The position numbers and the translations under genes were made by a program. The notes under the pieces were generated by a model. It ran no database searches. It was not told where the DNA came from and saw only the letters and a list, made by a program, of their open reading frames with translations. Shown piece by piece: positions 18,976 through 28,303 of a stretch of 51,371 bases of DNA. Each line of letters opens with the position of its first letter. Positions within the stretch are counted from its first letter, which is position 1. Origin of the DNA: an uncultured Jannaschia sp. (lineage in GTDB: Bacteria > Pseudomonadota > Alphaproteobacteria > Rhodobacterales > Rhodobacteraceae); assembly GCF_947494055.1 (NCBI RefSeq), contig NZ_CANLTR010000023.1, positions 1 through 51,371 of the forward strand, read 5' to 3'.

Positions 18976-21333
18976 TCAACCCGCCGGCAACAGGTTCGGT
19001 ACGATGGTCACGATGCTCGGGAACAGCCACAGCACGAGCAGGCCGAGAACCTGGATCAGCACGAACGGGATCACGCCGCGATAGATGTGCCCCGTGGTCA
19101 CGCTGACCGGCGCCACGCCCCGAAGGTAGAACAGCGCGAAACCGAAGGGCGGCGTCAGGAACGAGGTCTGCAGGTTCACCGCGATCATGATCGTCACCCA
19201 TTTCGGGTCGAACGTGCCCCCGTAGATCACCGGGCCGACGATCGGGATGACGATGTAGATGATCTCGAGGAAATCGAGCACGAAGCCCAGCACGAAGAGC
19301 ACCAGCATCACGATCAGGAAGACCTTCAGCTCGCTGTCGAAGGAGCGCAGGAACTCTTGGATGTAATGCTCGCCGCCGAAGGAGATAAGCACGAGATTGA
19401 GGAGCTGCGAGCCGATGAGGATGGTGAAGACCATCGACGTGACCTTCGCCGTCTCGCGCACCACCGGGCCGAGCACCCCGGAGCGCAGCAGGACCCAGCA
19501 CGCGTAGAGCAGACCCAGGAAGGCGCCGTGATAGGCCACCTGTGCGATGACCATCGCGATCGCGTCACCGACGGTCGTCGAACCGACCCCGGTCCGCAGG
19601 TCGAAGTTTATGCCAAAGAGAAGCATGACGACGATGGCGAGCGAGGCGAGCAGGATCGGCGCGGCTGACGAGCCTTCCTCGCGCAGCTTGCGGTAGCCGG
19701 CCAGCATGATCGCCCCCGCCGCGCCGAGCGCCGCCGCGGGGGTCGGGTTGGTGATGCCGCCGAGGATCGAGCCCAGCACCGCGACGATCAGGACGAGCGG
19801 CGGGAAGACCACGCGCAGGAGCTCGTTCTGCGCCAGCCGCCCGACGGCCGGGACGACCCCCAGCATCGTCACGGCAAGCGGGACCGCCATCAGCACGAAG
19901 GTCGCGCCGGGCGACGTGGTCGGCCCGATCAGGAAGGCGTCGATCGCCAAGGCGAGCGCGATCCCTGCCGCGCCGATCAGGAGCCGACGGCCGTCGACAA
20001 GCGGATTCACGCCCCGCGCAACCGCGAGGACGAGACCGAGGCTCAGGAAGATCACCGCGATGCCGGTCCCGATCGGGGCGGCGTTCTGGATGGCGGCGGC
20101 GCGCACCTCGACGAGCTGCTCCTCGGTCAGGCGTTCCGCCTGCTGCACGCCCCCGGCCGCGTCGATCGCCGTCTGCTCCTCCACCGCGCGCTCCCAGGCG
20201 GCCTGCCCGTGGAGGTCGATCATCGCCGCCTCGCATTCGGGCGAGACGTTGGTACGCAGCGAGGCGGTGGCGCCGGTTTCCGAGAAGCTGCTGACGGTGA
20301 CGTTCTGCGAGCCGATCACGCCAAGGGAGCCCAGCGCGACGGCCCCGAGGATGAGCGCGGCCGGCACGCCCAGATACCAGGTCAGCGCCTCGGCCCGCGT
20401 CGTCACCGACCCCCGCCCCCCCTCGATCGTGACGGGCGGCGCCTTGCGCGGATTGAGGAGGGCGAAGCCGAAGGCGTAGGCCGCGTAAAGCCCCGCCAGG
20501 AGGATGCCGGGCAACAGCGCGGCCTGGAACAGCGTGCCGACCGAGACGACGGCCGGCTCGCCCAGATAGGTCAGCGCGTCGGAGCAGCCGACGGCGGCGG
20601 CCCGCGCCTCCTGCGACGTGGCGTAGATATCACCGGCGAGCGTGCCGAGAAGGACGATGACGATCGAAGGTGGAATGATCTGACCCAATGTGCCGGAGGC
20701 GGCGATGACGCCGGTGGCGAGCTCCGGCGAGTAGCCGTTCCGGAGCATGGTCGGCAGCGCGAGAAGGCCCATCGTCACGACGGTCGCGCCGACGATCCCC
20801 GTCGAGGCGGCGAGGAACGCGCCGACGATCACGATCGACACGGCGAGCCCCCCGGGCAGCGGCCCGAAGACCCGCGCCATCGTGGTGAGCAGGTCGTTGG
20901 CGATCCTGGAGCGCTCGAGCGTGATGCCCATCATCACGAACATCAGTACGGCGAGCAGCGTCTCGATCGAGGCGCCGGCGATGACGCGCTCGTTCATGCG
21001 GTTGACGATGAAGCCGATGTTGCGGTCGAGCGCGGTCTCCCAGCCCTGCGGGAAGAGCGGCACCTCGACGCGTGGCAATTCCGGGTATCGGAAGACCGAG
21101 ATCGCGTCGCGCGCGATCCCATCGGCGAGCAGGGCGGAATATTCCGGGGAGCCGGTGTTGATCGCCTGGTGGACGAGGATGCCGGCGCTGTCGAGCGCGG
21201 CGATGATGGCGAAGCTGATCGTGCCTGCGCCGGCGATGGCGAATGCCACGGGGAAGCCCGACATGATCCCGCCGAAGAGGCAGAGGAACACGATGATCAG
21301 GCCGATCTCGACTCCGTCCAGTCCGAATAGCAT
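18976..21333 (-). CDS. TRAP transporter large permease, DctM family, extended form
   Basis: Sodium- or proton-coupled solute importer subunit in the inner membrane, 785 residues against about 430 for a usual DctM. The N-terminal third has the standard start (GLIIVFLCLFGGIMSGFPVAF at about 11-31, GTLGQIIPPSIVIVLLG at about 214-230). The C-terminal third has the matching inverted half (GSILGGITNPTPAAALGAAGA at about 521-541, DFLEIIYIVIPIVGPV). Extra material lies at about 55-120 and 341-500; the latter includes a soluble Cys- and Glu-containing segment (343-417) and added membrane helices. It is the last gene of dctP-dctQ-dctM. A TakP-like binding protein upstream hints at 2-oxoacids or other organic anions. 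Confidence 0.9.
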   Translation of the reverse strand: MLFGLDGVEIGLIIVFLCLFGGIMSGFPVAFAIAGAGTISFAIIAALDSAGILVHQAINTGSPEYSALLADGIARDAISVFRYPELPRVEVPLFPQGWETALDRNIGFIVNRMNERVIAGASIETLLAVLMFVMMGITLERSRIANDLLTTMARVFGPLPGGLAVSIVIVGAFLAASTGIVGATVVTMGLLALPTMLRNGYSPELATGVIAASGTLGQIIPPSIVIVLLGTLAGDIYATSQEARAAAVGCSDALTYLGEPAVVSVGTLFQAALLPGILLAGLYAAYAFGFALLNPRKAPPVTIEGGRGSVTTRAEALTWYLGVPAALILGAVALGSLGVIGSQNVTVSSFSETGATASLRTNVSPECEAAMIDLHGQAAWERAVEEQTAIDAAGGVQQAERLTEEQLVEVRAAAIQNAAPIGTGIAVIFLSLGLVLAVARGVNPLVDGRRLLIGAAGIALALAIDAFLIGPTTSPGATFVLMAVPLAVTMLGVVPAVGRLAQNELLRVVFPPLVLIVAVLGSILGGITNPTPAAALGAAGAIMLAGYRKLREEGSSAAPILLASLAIVVMLLFGINFDLRTGVGSTTVGDAIAMVIAQVAYHGAFLGLLYACWVLLRSGVLGPVVRETAKVTSMVFTILIGSQLLNLVLISFGGEHYIQEFLRSFDSELKVFLIVMLVLFVLGFVLDFLEIIYIVIPIVGPVIYGGTFDPKWVTIMIAVNLQTSFLTPPFGFALFYLRGVAPVSVTTGHIYRGVIPFVLIQVLGLLVLWLFPSIVTIVPNLLPAG

Positions 21334-21378
21334 CTCGCGTCCCTCCGGGCGTTTCGCCGCCCTTCTCGTTCGGTGTCG

Positions 21379-22317
21379 TCAGTGAATCTCGGCGGCCCGC
21401 TCGGCCGTCTCGTCGCCGAGCACGTCGCGGTCGAGGAAGCGGCCGGCGCTCATCTCGCCCTCTCGCAGTTCGAGCCAGCTACGCCAGAAGAACACGCAGG
21501 CCTGCGCGAAGGCGGTGACGACGAAGGCGAGGATGAGGACCTTGAACAGGAAATAGGCGTCGAAGCCGTTCGGACTGAACGAGATCGTCTCGACGTTCCA
21601 GCGTACCGCCCGCGCCTTCATCAGCATCCGGTCGAGCGGATCGGAGGCGGACGTCGCCGGCGTGATCATGCTGCGCCAGAAGAAGAACCAGCTGTAGAGC
21701 CAGATCAGCACGAGCGCGGGCATCATGAAGACGATGACCCCCGCCATGTCGATCGCCCGCTTGGCCCGGTGGCCGACGGCGGAATAGACGAGGTCGACGC
21801 GCACGTGCCCGCCCTGGATGAAGGTCCAGGCCACGCAGAGGCAGACGATCATCGCGTTGTAGAGCTTCAGCTCCTCCGAGTACCAGGACAGGTCCCGCGT
21901 GAAGCTCGTCCCGAGGGGCCCGATGCTGATCTCGGAGACGCGGAAGATGCGCTGCAGGAAGACGATCATCACCTGCTGCAGCACCATCAAGAGCCCCGCC
22001 CAGGCCGCGATCCGGCCCAGCCAGTTCAGCGCGAATTCGGACCCGCGAACGAGGCGCCAACCGAAGCCCCGGGAAAGCCCGACGCCGATCGTAAGCAGCG
22101 CGAAGACGGTGAGGACGACGAAGAGGAACTCGACGCTGGCCCCGTAATAGACGACGCGCAGCAGCGATTCCTTGTCCTCCGGCGTCTCGAAGGCGCGTGT
22201 CCAGGCGAGCCAGCTTGCCGGATGCGTGATCGCGTAGCCGAGGTTGTAGAAGGCCAGGACGAACTGGCTGGCGATCCAGGCGATGCCGCTCCCGATGGCG
22301 GCGAGGATGTCGAGCAT
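21379..22317 (-). CDS. TRAP transporter small permease, DctQ family, extended form
   Basis: Membrane subunit that pairs with DctM, 312 residues against roughly 160-220 in common DctQ proteins. The N-terminal region (1-130) has helices at about 5-25, 68-88 and 102-125. The four-helix core appears from about residue 150 (LKLYNAMIVCLCVAWTFIQGGHVRVDLV, VIVFMMPALVLIWLYSWFFF) to 290. The start at 22317 (MLDILAAIGSG) was chosen over an in-frame ATG 33 bases upstream because GGGGGA lies closely before it. It sits between dctP and dctM with short gaps. Confidence 0.85.
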   Translation of the reverse strand: MLDILAAIGSGIAWIASQFVLAFYNLGYAITHPASWLAWTRAFETPEDKESLLRVVYYGASVEFLFVVLTVFALLTIGVGLSRGFGWRLVRGSEFALNWLGRIAAWAGLLMVLQQVMIVFLQRIFRVSEISIGPLGTSFTRDLSWYSEELKLYNAMIVCLCVAWTFIQGGHVRVDLVYSAVGHRAKRAIDMAGVIVFMMPALVLIWLYSWFFFWRSMITPATSASDPLDRMLMKARAVRWNVETISFSPNGFDAYFLFKVLILAFVVTAFAQACVFFWRSWLELREGEMSAGRFLDRDVLGDETAERAAEIH

Positions 22318-22478
22318 GGCGTCCCCCGACGTTGCGTCCCGGGGTCGCATGCCCCGGCATTGTCGGGCCGACCCCGCGGGATCGGCCCTGTTCGCGACCC
22401 GGCGCGCGGCGCACCGGGCTCGTCATATTTCGACCGCGGCCGGCCGCCGGCTGCGACCGCCCGCGATCCGGTCCCGCC

Positions 22479-23564
22479 TCAGATGTCGAGGACGCGGTCG
22501 CGCTGCGCGGTGAACGCGCCTTGCGACGTGCTGATCCAGCCCGCGGATTTCGCCAGCGACTCCTGGTAGCTGTCGTAGCAGGACTTGTAGAGATCGTCGC
22601 CCATCGGTTCCTGAATGACCTCCTGCGAGGCCTGGCCGAACGCGTCCCAGACCGAGTCCGGGAACTCGAGCACGCGCACGCCGCCCGATTGCAGGCGCTG
22701 CAGCGCCGCGCCGTTGTTGGCCATGAAGAGGGACATCGTCCACAGGTTGGACGCGCGCGCGACCTGCGCGATGATCGCCTGCTGCGCCGGGGTGAGGCTC
22801 TCGTAGACGTCGAGGTTGACGTTCAGGTTCAGGTTCGGACCCGGCTCGTGGAAGCCCGCCGTGTAGTAGGTCTTGGTGATCTCCTGGAAGCCGGCCTTCT
22901 CGTCCGCCCAGGGGCCGATCCACTCGGTGCCCTCGATCGCGCCGGAGGAGAGTGCCTGATAGACCTCTGCGCCCGGCAGGTTCTGGACCGAGGCGCCGAG
23001 CTTGCCCAGCACCTGACCGCCCTGGCCCGGCATTCGGAACTTGAGGCCCTGGAAGTCCTCCGGCGAATTAATCTCCCTGGCGAACCAGCCGCCGGATTGC
23101 GGGCCGGTATTGCCGGCGGCGAAGGATTTCAGCCCGAAGATGGAATAGACCTCGTCGGCGAGCTCCATGCCGCCGTCGTGGTAGTACCAGTTGTTGAATT
23201 CCTGGAACGTCATCCCGAACGGGATCTGCGAAAAGAACGACAGGGCCGGATGGTTCGACAGGAAATAGTAGTCCACGCCGTGGAACATGTCGGCCTGGCC
23301 GGACGTGACCGCATCGAACACCTCGAAGGCACCGACGAGTTCGCCTGCGGCCTTCAGGTCGACCGTGATCTGGCCGTCCGTCATCGCGGTGATCTGATCG
23401 GCGCAATATTGCGCGCTGTCATGCACGCCGGCGAGCCCGCGGCCCCAGGTGGTGACGAGCGTCAGCGTGCGGTTGCCCTGCGCATAGGCGGGGGCGGCCA
23501 GAGCGGCGGCACCGGCGGTTCCGGCACCGATCGTCGAGTTCTTCAGGAATGAACGGCGGTCCAT
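22479..23564 (-). CDS. TRAP transporter substrate-binding protein, TakP-like DctP
   Basis: Periplasmic solute-binding protein of 361 residues. The N-terminus MDRRSFLKNS is a twin-arginine signal, followed by an Ala-rich hydrophobic stretch and APAYAQ cleavage near residue 29. The body has the TakP-type pattern: GGWFAREINSPEDFQGLKFR with the ligand-contacting Arg, then GAIEGTEWIGPWADEKAGF and YYTAGFHEPGP. TakP of Rhodobacter sphaeroides binds 2-oxoacids; related proteins bind other anions, so the ligand is not fixed. It is the first gene of the TRAP operon, read from the 297-base region upstream. Confidence 0.9.
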   Translation of the reverse strand: MDRRSFLKNSTIGAGTAGAAALAAPAYAQGNRTLTLVTTWGRGLAGVHDSAQYCADQITAMTDGQITVDLKAAGELVGAFEVFDAVTSGQADMFHGVDYYFLSNHPALSFFSQIPFGMTFQEFNNWYYHDGGMELADEVYSIFGLKSFAAGNTGPQSGGWFAREINSPEDFQGLKFRMPGQGGQVLGKLGASVQNLPGAEVYQALSSGAIEGTEWIGPWADEKAGFQEITKTYYTAGFHEPGPNLNLNVNLDVYESLTPAQQAIIAQVARASNLWTMSLFMANNGAALQRLQSGGVRVLEFPDSVWDAFGQASQEVIQEPMGDDLYKSCYDSYQESLAKSAGWISTSQGAFTAQRDRVLDI

Positions 23565-23861
23565 GATCCCTCCCTTTTCGTTGTCTTGGCCGCTCCGCCC
23601 CCTCGGCGGACCGGCTGCCCCTTTCGAAGCGTGGCGGGACCCTAGAGAAATCGCCCGACGAGGCAAAGACCGAAAACGGGAGTCGTGGCGTCGCAGCAGT
23701 CTGCCCCGCACGCCGCCGGAACAGTTTCGGCGAGGAGACTGGATTGTCGCGAGCCGAGGAATACAGAGCCATCCAGCCTTTGCCGGCCGGTCACGGGGCC
23801 GTAATCACCGGAGCCTCGGCGAGGCGTTAACGTCCCGCAGGACGTCCAAGGGCCGCCGCGG
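23565..23861. other. Intergenic region upstream of the TRAP operon
   Basis: I see no gene in these 297 bases. Two small hairpins lie side by side at its far end: GCCTC-GGC-GAGGC (23813-23825) and ACGTCC-CGCA-GGACGT (23830-23845). They follow the stop of the lytic transglycosylase gene on the minus strand and may end that transcript. The promoter for dctP is expected here, but no convincing pair of boxes was found. Confidence 0.4.
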
Positions 23862-24446
23862 CTAGCCCTGACCCAGGATCACGCGCACATAGGTCCGTGT
23901 CTCCTGATAAGGCGGCACGCCATCATGCCGCTCCACCGCGCCGGGACCGGCATTGTAGGCGGCCAGCGCAAGTCGCCAGGAGCCGAACTTGCGGTATTGC
24001 AGCGCGAGGTAGCGCGCGCCGCCCTCCAGGTTCTGCTGCGGGTCCATCGGATTCACACCCAGCGTCGCTGCCGTGGCGGGGAGAAGCTGCGCGAGGCCGA
24101 GCGCGCCCTTGTGCGAACGGGCTTGCGGGTTCCAGCCGGATTCCTGCTGGATGAGGCGCAGGAACAGGTCCTCCGGGATGCCGTGTCGCCGTGCGGCCGC
24201 GCGGGCATGGCCGATATAGGCCGAGCGCAGGTTGCCGTCGTAGCGCGGGATGGCCTCCCCCGGCAGTTCGGGCCGCGTCGGCGCGAGCCGGCTGGAATGC
24301 GCGTATTGCGAGGACAGCCGGCGGTCCATCAGCGATGTCTGGCTTTCGAACAGGGTGCCGCGGGACCGGGACGAGAAGGTCTGCGCCTCGGCCACGCCGG
24401 CCAGAAGTACGGTCGCGCAGAGCACGGCGAAGCATGTCGTTCGCAT
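23862..24446 (-). CDS. Lytic transglycosylase, SLT domain
   Basis: Exported muramidase-like enzyme that cleaves peptidoglycan with formation of anhydroMurNAc; 194 residues. The signal peptide is residues 1-21 (GVAEAQ). The SLT fold covers about 77-190: catalytic Glu102 in [23 protein letters not shown] and [16 protein letters not shown]. The start at 24446 gives a proper signal peptide; the frame is open 16 codons further. It is divergent from ssb. AnmK in this window acts on the type of sugar it releases. Confidence 0.9.
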   Translation of the reverse strand: MRTTCFAVLCATVLLAGVAEAQTFSSRSRGTLFESQTSLMDRRLSSQYAHSSRLAPTRPELPGEAIPRYDGNLRSAYIGHARAAARRHGIPEDLFLRLIQQESGWNPQARSHKGALGLAQLLPATAATLGVNPMDPQQNLEGGARYLALQYRKFGSWRLALAAYNAGPGAVERHDGVPPYQETRTYVRVILGQG

Positions 24447-24655
24447 CTGTCCGGGACCCCCGTTCTCTGTCTCCGTCGCGGCGCCGTCCCACATGCCGGA
24501 ACGTACGCTTCGAAGGCGTAGCCGATTCCCGTCGATCCGCCAAGTCTCGCGCCGAAGCCGTCCCCGACGTCCCGCCCGCCGCGCGATCCCGTGGACAGCC
24601 GGCGGCGGGGATGGTCAAAGGGCCGGCAAGGGAATCGGAGCAAAGCGAGGACACG

Positions 24656-25159
24656 ATGGCCGGCAGCGTGAACAAGGTAATCCTGATCGGCAATCTGGGC
24701 CGCGACCCGGAGACCCGGACGTTCGGGAATGGCGGCAAGGTCTGCAACCTGCGCATCGCGACCTCGGAGAATTGGCGCGACAAGAATTCTGGCGAGCGGC
24801 GCGAGAAGACCGAATGGCATTCGGTCGCGATCTTCAACGAGGGGCTGGTGCGGATCGCAGAGCAGTACCTCAAGAAGGGCTCGAAGGTCTATCTCGAGGG
24901 CCAGCTTCAGACCCGCAAGTGGCAGGACCAGTCCGGCGCTGACCGCTACTCGACCGAGATCGTGCTGCAGGGATTCAACGCCACCCTGACAATGCTCGAC
25001 GGCCGCGACGGCCCGCAGGGCGGCGGCGGCGGCGGCGATTTCGGTGGCGGCTACGACGACCGCGACAACGGCCGGTCCGGCGGCGGCAGCGGTGGTGGTG
25101 GTGGTGGTGGGGGCGGCTACGGTGGCGGTTCCGATCTCGACGACGAGATCCCGTTCTGA
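24656..25159 (+). CDS. ssb: Single-stranded DNA-binding protein
   Basis: Binds single-stranded DNA in replication, repair and recombination; 167 residues. The OB fold covers residues 1-112 ([39 protein letters not shown]). The linker at 120-158 is nearly all Gly with a few Ser, Tyr and Asp. The tip DLDDEIPF is the conserved acidic tail that recruits partner proteins. The start at 24656 is set by GCGAGGA upstream and by the conserved [11 protein letters not shown] beginning. Six consecutive GGT codons lie at 25091-25108. Confidence 0.96.
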   Translation: MAGSVNKVILIGNLGRDPETRTFGNGGKVCNLRIATSENWRDKNSGERREKTEWHSVAIFNEGLVRIAEQYLKKGSKVYLEGQLQTRKWQDQSGADRYSTEIVLQGFNATLTMLDGRDGPQGGGGGGDFGGGYDDRDNGRSGGGSGGGGGGGGGYGGGSDLDDEIPF

Positions 25160-25181
25160 GCCCCGGCCCGGAGATCGTCCG

Positions 25182-26381
25182 ATGCTGCGCAACTTGAACC
25201 CGCACCTTGCGGCGACGCAGGCGCCCCCGGTCATGGAGGCGCGGCGCTGGATCGAGAGCGCGACCTTCCCCGAGGACCGGCCCCTCCTGAACCTGAGCCA
25301 GGCCGCGCCGGCCGATCCCCCGCCGGAACCGATGCGCCGGGCGATGGCGGAGGTGGTGCTGGCCGACCCGTCGGTGCATCTCTACGGTGCCGTACTGGGC
25401 CTGCCTGCCCTCCGCGCCCGCGTGGCCGCCGACTGGTCCGCAGGCTACGGCGGGACGGTGCGCCCCGATCAGGTCGCGATCACATCGGGCTGTAACCAGG
25501 CCTTCACCGCCGTGCTCGCCACGCTGGCGCGGTCGGGCGACAACGTGGTGCTGCCGGTGCCGTGGTACTTCAATCACAAGATGTGGCTCGACATGGGCGG
25601 CATCGACGCGCGCCTGCTCGAGACCGGCCCAGATCTGTTGCCCGACCCCGAGCGGGCGGCGGCGCTGATCGACGACCGCACCCGCGCAATCGTCCTCGTG
25701 ACGCCGAACAATCCCGGCGGCGTCGAGTATCCGGCCGCCACCCTCGCCGCCTTCCGCGACCTCGCCCGCGCCCGGGGCCTCGCGCTGATCGTCGACGAGA
25801 CCTACCGCGATTTCGACGCGCGGGCGGGGGCGCCGCACGACCTGTTCGCCGATCCGGACTGGGACGACACGCTGATCCAGCTCTATTCCTTCTCCAAGGC
25901 CTACCGCCTGACCGGGCACCGGGTCGGGGCCGTCTGCGCCGCGCCGGCCCGGCTGGCGGAGGTGGAGAAATGGCTCGACACGGTGGCCATCTGCCCGAAC
26001 GGGCTGGGCCAGCGGGCGGCGCTCTGGGGGATGGAGCATCTCGGCGACTGGCTCGCGGGCGAACGGGCGGAGATCCTCGCGCGGCGGGCGGCGATGGAGG
26101 CGGGCTTCGCCGCCCTCCCCGACTGGCGCCTGATGGGCTGTGGCGCCTATTTCGCCTATGTCGCCCATCCCTTCGCCGCGGAGTCCGACATCGTCGCCCG
26201 CCGGCTCGTCGAGAGTTCGGCGCTGCTGACCCTGCCCGGCACGATGTTCGGTCCCCGGCGCGAAGCGGGCGGGACCGGGCGGGCCGAGGCGACGCTGCGC
26301 ATCGCCTTCGCGAATGCCGACCGCGCGGGGATCGCGACCCTGTTCGCGCGTCTCGCGGAACTCGGGCCGGACGCGATCTGA
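25182..26381 (+). CDS. PLP-dependent aminotransferase, class I/II
   Basis: Fold-type I aminotransferase of 399 residues. The PLP lysine is Lys239 in YSFSKAYRLTGHRVG; Asp205 and Tyr208 (VDETYRDF) contact the cofactor, and TPNNPGG (174-180) is the substrate/phosphate motif. It resembles the AspC/AlaT-type family, but the amino donor cannot be told from sequence. It starts 22 bases after ssb and may share its transcript. The frame is open upstream inside ssb, but the first good start is the ATG at 25182. Confidence 0.85.
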   Translation: MLRNLNPHLAATQAPPVMEARRWIESATFPEDRPLLNLSQAAPADPPPEPMRRAMAEVVLADPSVHLYGAVLGLPALRARVAADWSAGYGGTVRPDQVAITSGCNQAFTAVLATLARSGDNVVLPVPWYFNHKMWLDMGGIDARLLETGPDLLPDPERAAALIDDRTRAIVLVTPNNPGGVEYPAATLAAFRDLARARGLALIVDETYRDFDARAGAPHDLFADPDWDDTLIQLYSFSKAYRLTGHRVGAVCAAPARLAEVEKWLDTVAICPNGLGQRAALWGMEHLGDWLAGERAEILARRAAMEAGFAALPDWRLMGCGAYFAYVAHPFAAESDIVARRLVESSALLTLPGTMFGPRREAGGTGRAEATLRIAFANADRAGIATLFARLAELGPDAI

Positions 26382-26451
26382 CGTCCGCCTGTCGGCTTGT
26401 CACCGCCCGGCCCGTTCCCTATCAACGCGCGGACGCGACGGAGGGCGGGAC

Positions 26452-28302
26452 ATGGCCGAGGAACCGAGACGAAAGCGCAAAAAGTCGAACGCCGCCGTCT
26501 GGGTGGTATTGGCGTTGCTCATCCTCGCGCTCGGCGGGTTCGGGATCGGCGGCTTCGGCGGCTCGGTCCAGAACGTGGCCGAGGTCGGCGAAAGCGAGAT
26601 CACCGTGCAGGACTACGCCAACGCGGTTCGCGCCGAGCAGACCCGGCTGCAGCAGCAGACCGGCCAGAACCTGACGTTCCAGCAGATGCAGGCCTTCGGG
26701 CTCGACCAGCAGATCATGGAGCGGCTGCTCGCACGCGCCGCGCTCGGTCACGAGGCCGACCGGCTCGGCGTGTCGGTGACCGACGCGGAGATCGCACGCC
26801 GCATCCGCGCCACTCCGGCCTTCCAAGGCGTCGATGGCAGCTTCGACCGGGAGGGCTACCGCTTCGCGCTGCAGAATGCCGGCTTCGACGAGCGCAGCTA
26901 CGAGGCGCAGGTGCGCGACGACGCCGCGCGCGAGATCCTTCAGGCCGCGATCGTCGGCGGGACAGAAGCACCCGACGCCTATACGGACCGCCTCGCCGCC
27001 TGGATCGCGGAGACGCGGGACGTGACGCTCGCCACGGTCACGGAGGAGGACCTGCCCGGCGGATTGGAAGATCCGACCGAGGCCGATCTAGAGGCATTCT
27101 ATGACGCCCATCCCGAGACGTTCGAGACACCGGAACGGCGTGCGATCACCTATGCCTGGGTGACGCCCGACCTGCTCGCCGCCGAGATCGAGCCCGACGA
27201 GGAAACCTTGCGGCAGCTCTACGAGGATCGGGCCGACGAGTTCCGCCAGCCGCCCCGTGTTCTGGCCGAACGGCTGGCCTTTCCCGACGAGGACGCCGCG
27301 CAGGCGGCCCGTGACGCGATCGCGGCGGGCGAGACCGACTTCGACGCATTGGTCGCCGATCGCGGGCTCACGCTCGAGGAGGTCGATCAGGGGGAGCTCG
27401 CGCGCGACGATCTCGATCCGGCGGTCGGCGACGCGCTCTTCGGCCTCGACGAGCCGGGCGTGGTCGGGCCGGTCGAGACGCCGCTCGGCCCCGCGCTCTA
27501 CCGCGTGAACGCCATCCTCGACGCGACCGAGGTACCATTCGAGGACGTTCGCGACGATCTCGCCTACGCGTTCGGCATGGATTCCGCCCGCCGCCGGATC
27601 GACGCGGCGCGCGAGGACATCGAGGATCGCCTGGCCGGCGGCGCGACGCTGGAGGAGCTGGGCGCGGAGACCGACATGGTGACGGGCTCTCTTGAATGGG
27701 ATCCCTCCATCTCCGAGGCGATCGCCGGCTACGAGGAGTTCCGCGAGGCCGCGACGCAGGCGCAGGTCGACGACTTCCCCGAAGTGACCTCCCTCTCGGA
27801 CGGTGGCCTCTTCGCGTTGCGCCTCGACGAGGTGATCCCGCCCGCCGTTCCGCCGCTCGACGACATCCGCGAGGAAGTCGCGGAGGCCTGGCGCGCCGAG
27901 ACGCTGCGTCTCCGTCTCTCCGAACGTGCGGAGGCGCTGGCCGCGGACCCGACCCCGGACGTCGTCACCGCACCCGAAAGCCTGACCGGCATCGCCCGCG
28001 ATGCGACCGTCGAAGGCGTCCCCCCCGCCGTGATCCAGCGGATCTTCGACGCCGAGCCGGGCGAGATTTTCGCCGCCGGGGGCGACGATGGCCGCGCTTT
28101 CGTGGTGCGCCTCGACGCGGTCAACGCGGCCGATCTGGCGGAGGGCGAGGCCGCGGAGTTGCGGCAGGCCGTGCGTCAGCAGACCGAGAGCGAGATCCAG
28201 AGCGACCTGTTCGGCGCCTATGCCCGCGCGATCGAGCTCGAGGCCGGGTTCAGCGTCGACGCGCAGGCGCTCGCGGCGGTGCAGTCGCAGCTCGGCGGCT
28301 GA
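26452..28302 (+). CDS. PpiD-like peptidyl-prolyl isomerase/periplasmic chaperone
   Basis: Inner-membrane-anchored chaperone of 616 residues. A basic N-terminus (KRKKS) is followed by one membrane helix (about residues 15-37). A SurA_N-like helical region follows (about 45-170, with MQAFGLDQQIMERLLAR), and a parvulin-type domain is centred on about 260-360 (RVLAERLAFPDEDAAQAARDA, then GELARDDLDPAVGDALF). The C-terminal third is a second chaperone-like segment. The organisation matches PpiD, which helps newly exported outer-membrane proteins leave the Sec channel. trpE starts one base after its stop. Confidence 0.87.
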   Translation: MAEEPRRKRKKSNAAVWVVLALLILALGGFGIGGFGGSVQNVAEVGESEITVQDYANAVRAEQTRLQQQTGQNLTFQQMQAFGLDQQIMERLLARAALGHEADRLGVSVTDAEIARRIRATPAFQGVDGSFDREGYRFALQNAGFDERSYEAQVRDDAAREILQAAIVGGTEAPDAYTDRLAAWIAETRDVTLATVTEEDLPGGLEDPTEADLEAFYDAHPETFETPERRAITYAWVTPDLLAAEIEPDEETLRQLYEDRADEFRQPPRVLAERLAFPDEDAAQAARDAIAAGETDFDALVADRGLTLEEVDQGELARDDLDPAVGDALFGLDEPGVVGPVETPLGPALYRVNAILDATEVPFEDVRDDLAYAFGMDSARRRIDAAREDIEDRLAGGATLEELGAETDMVTGSLEWDPSISEAIAGYEEFREAATQAQVDDFPEVTSLSDGGLFALRLDEVIPPAVPPLDDIREEVAEAWRAETLRLRLSERAEALAADPTPDVVTAPESLTGIARDATVEGVPPAVIQRIFDAEPGEIFAAGGDDGRAFVVRLDAVNAADLAEGEAAELRQAVRQQTESEIQSDLFGAYARAIELEAGFSVDAQALAAVQSQLGG

Positions 28303-28303
28303 G

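Noticed and set aside
24447-24655. SOS (LexA) box upstream of ssb
   Set aside because: I looked for GTTC-N7-GTTC and related forms on both strands and found no match in the spacer.
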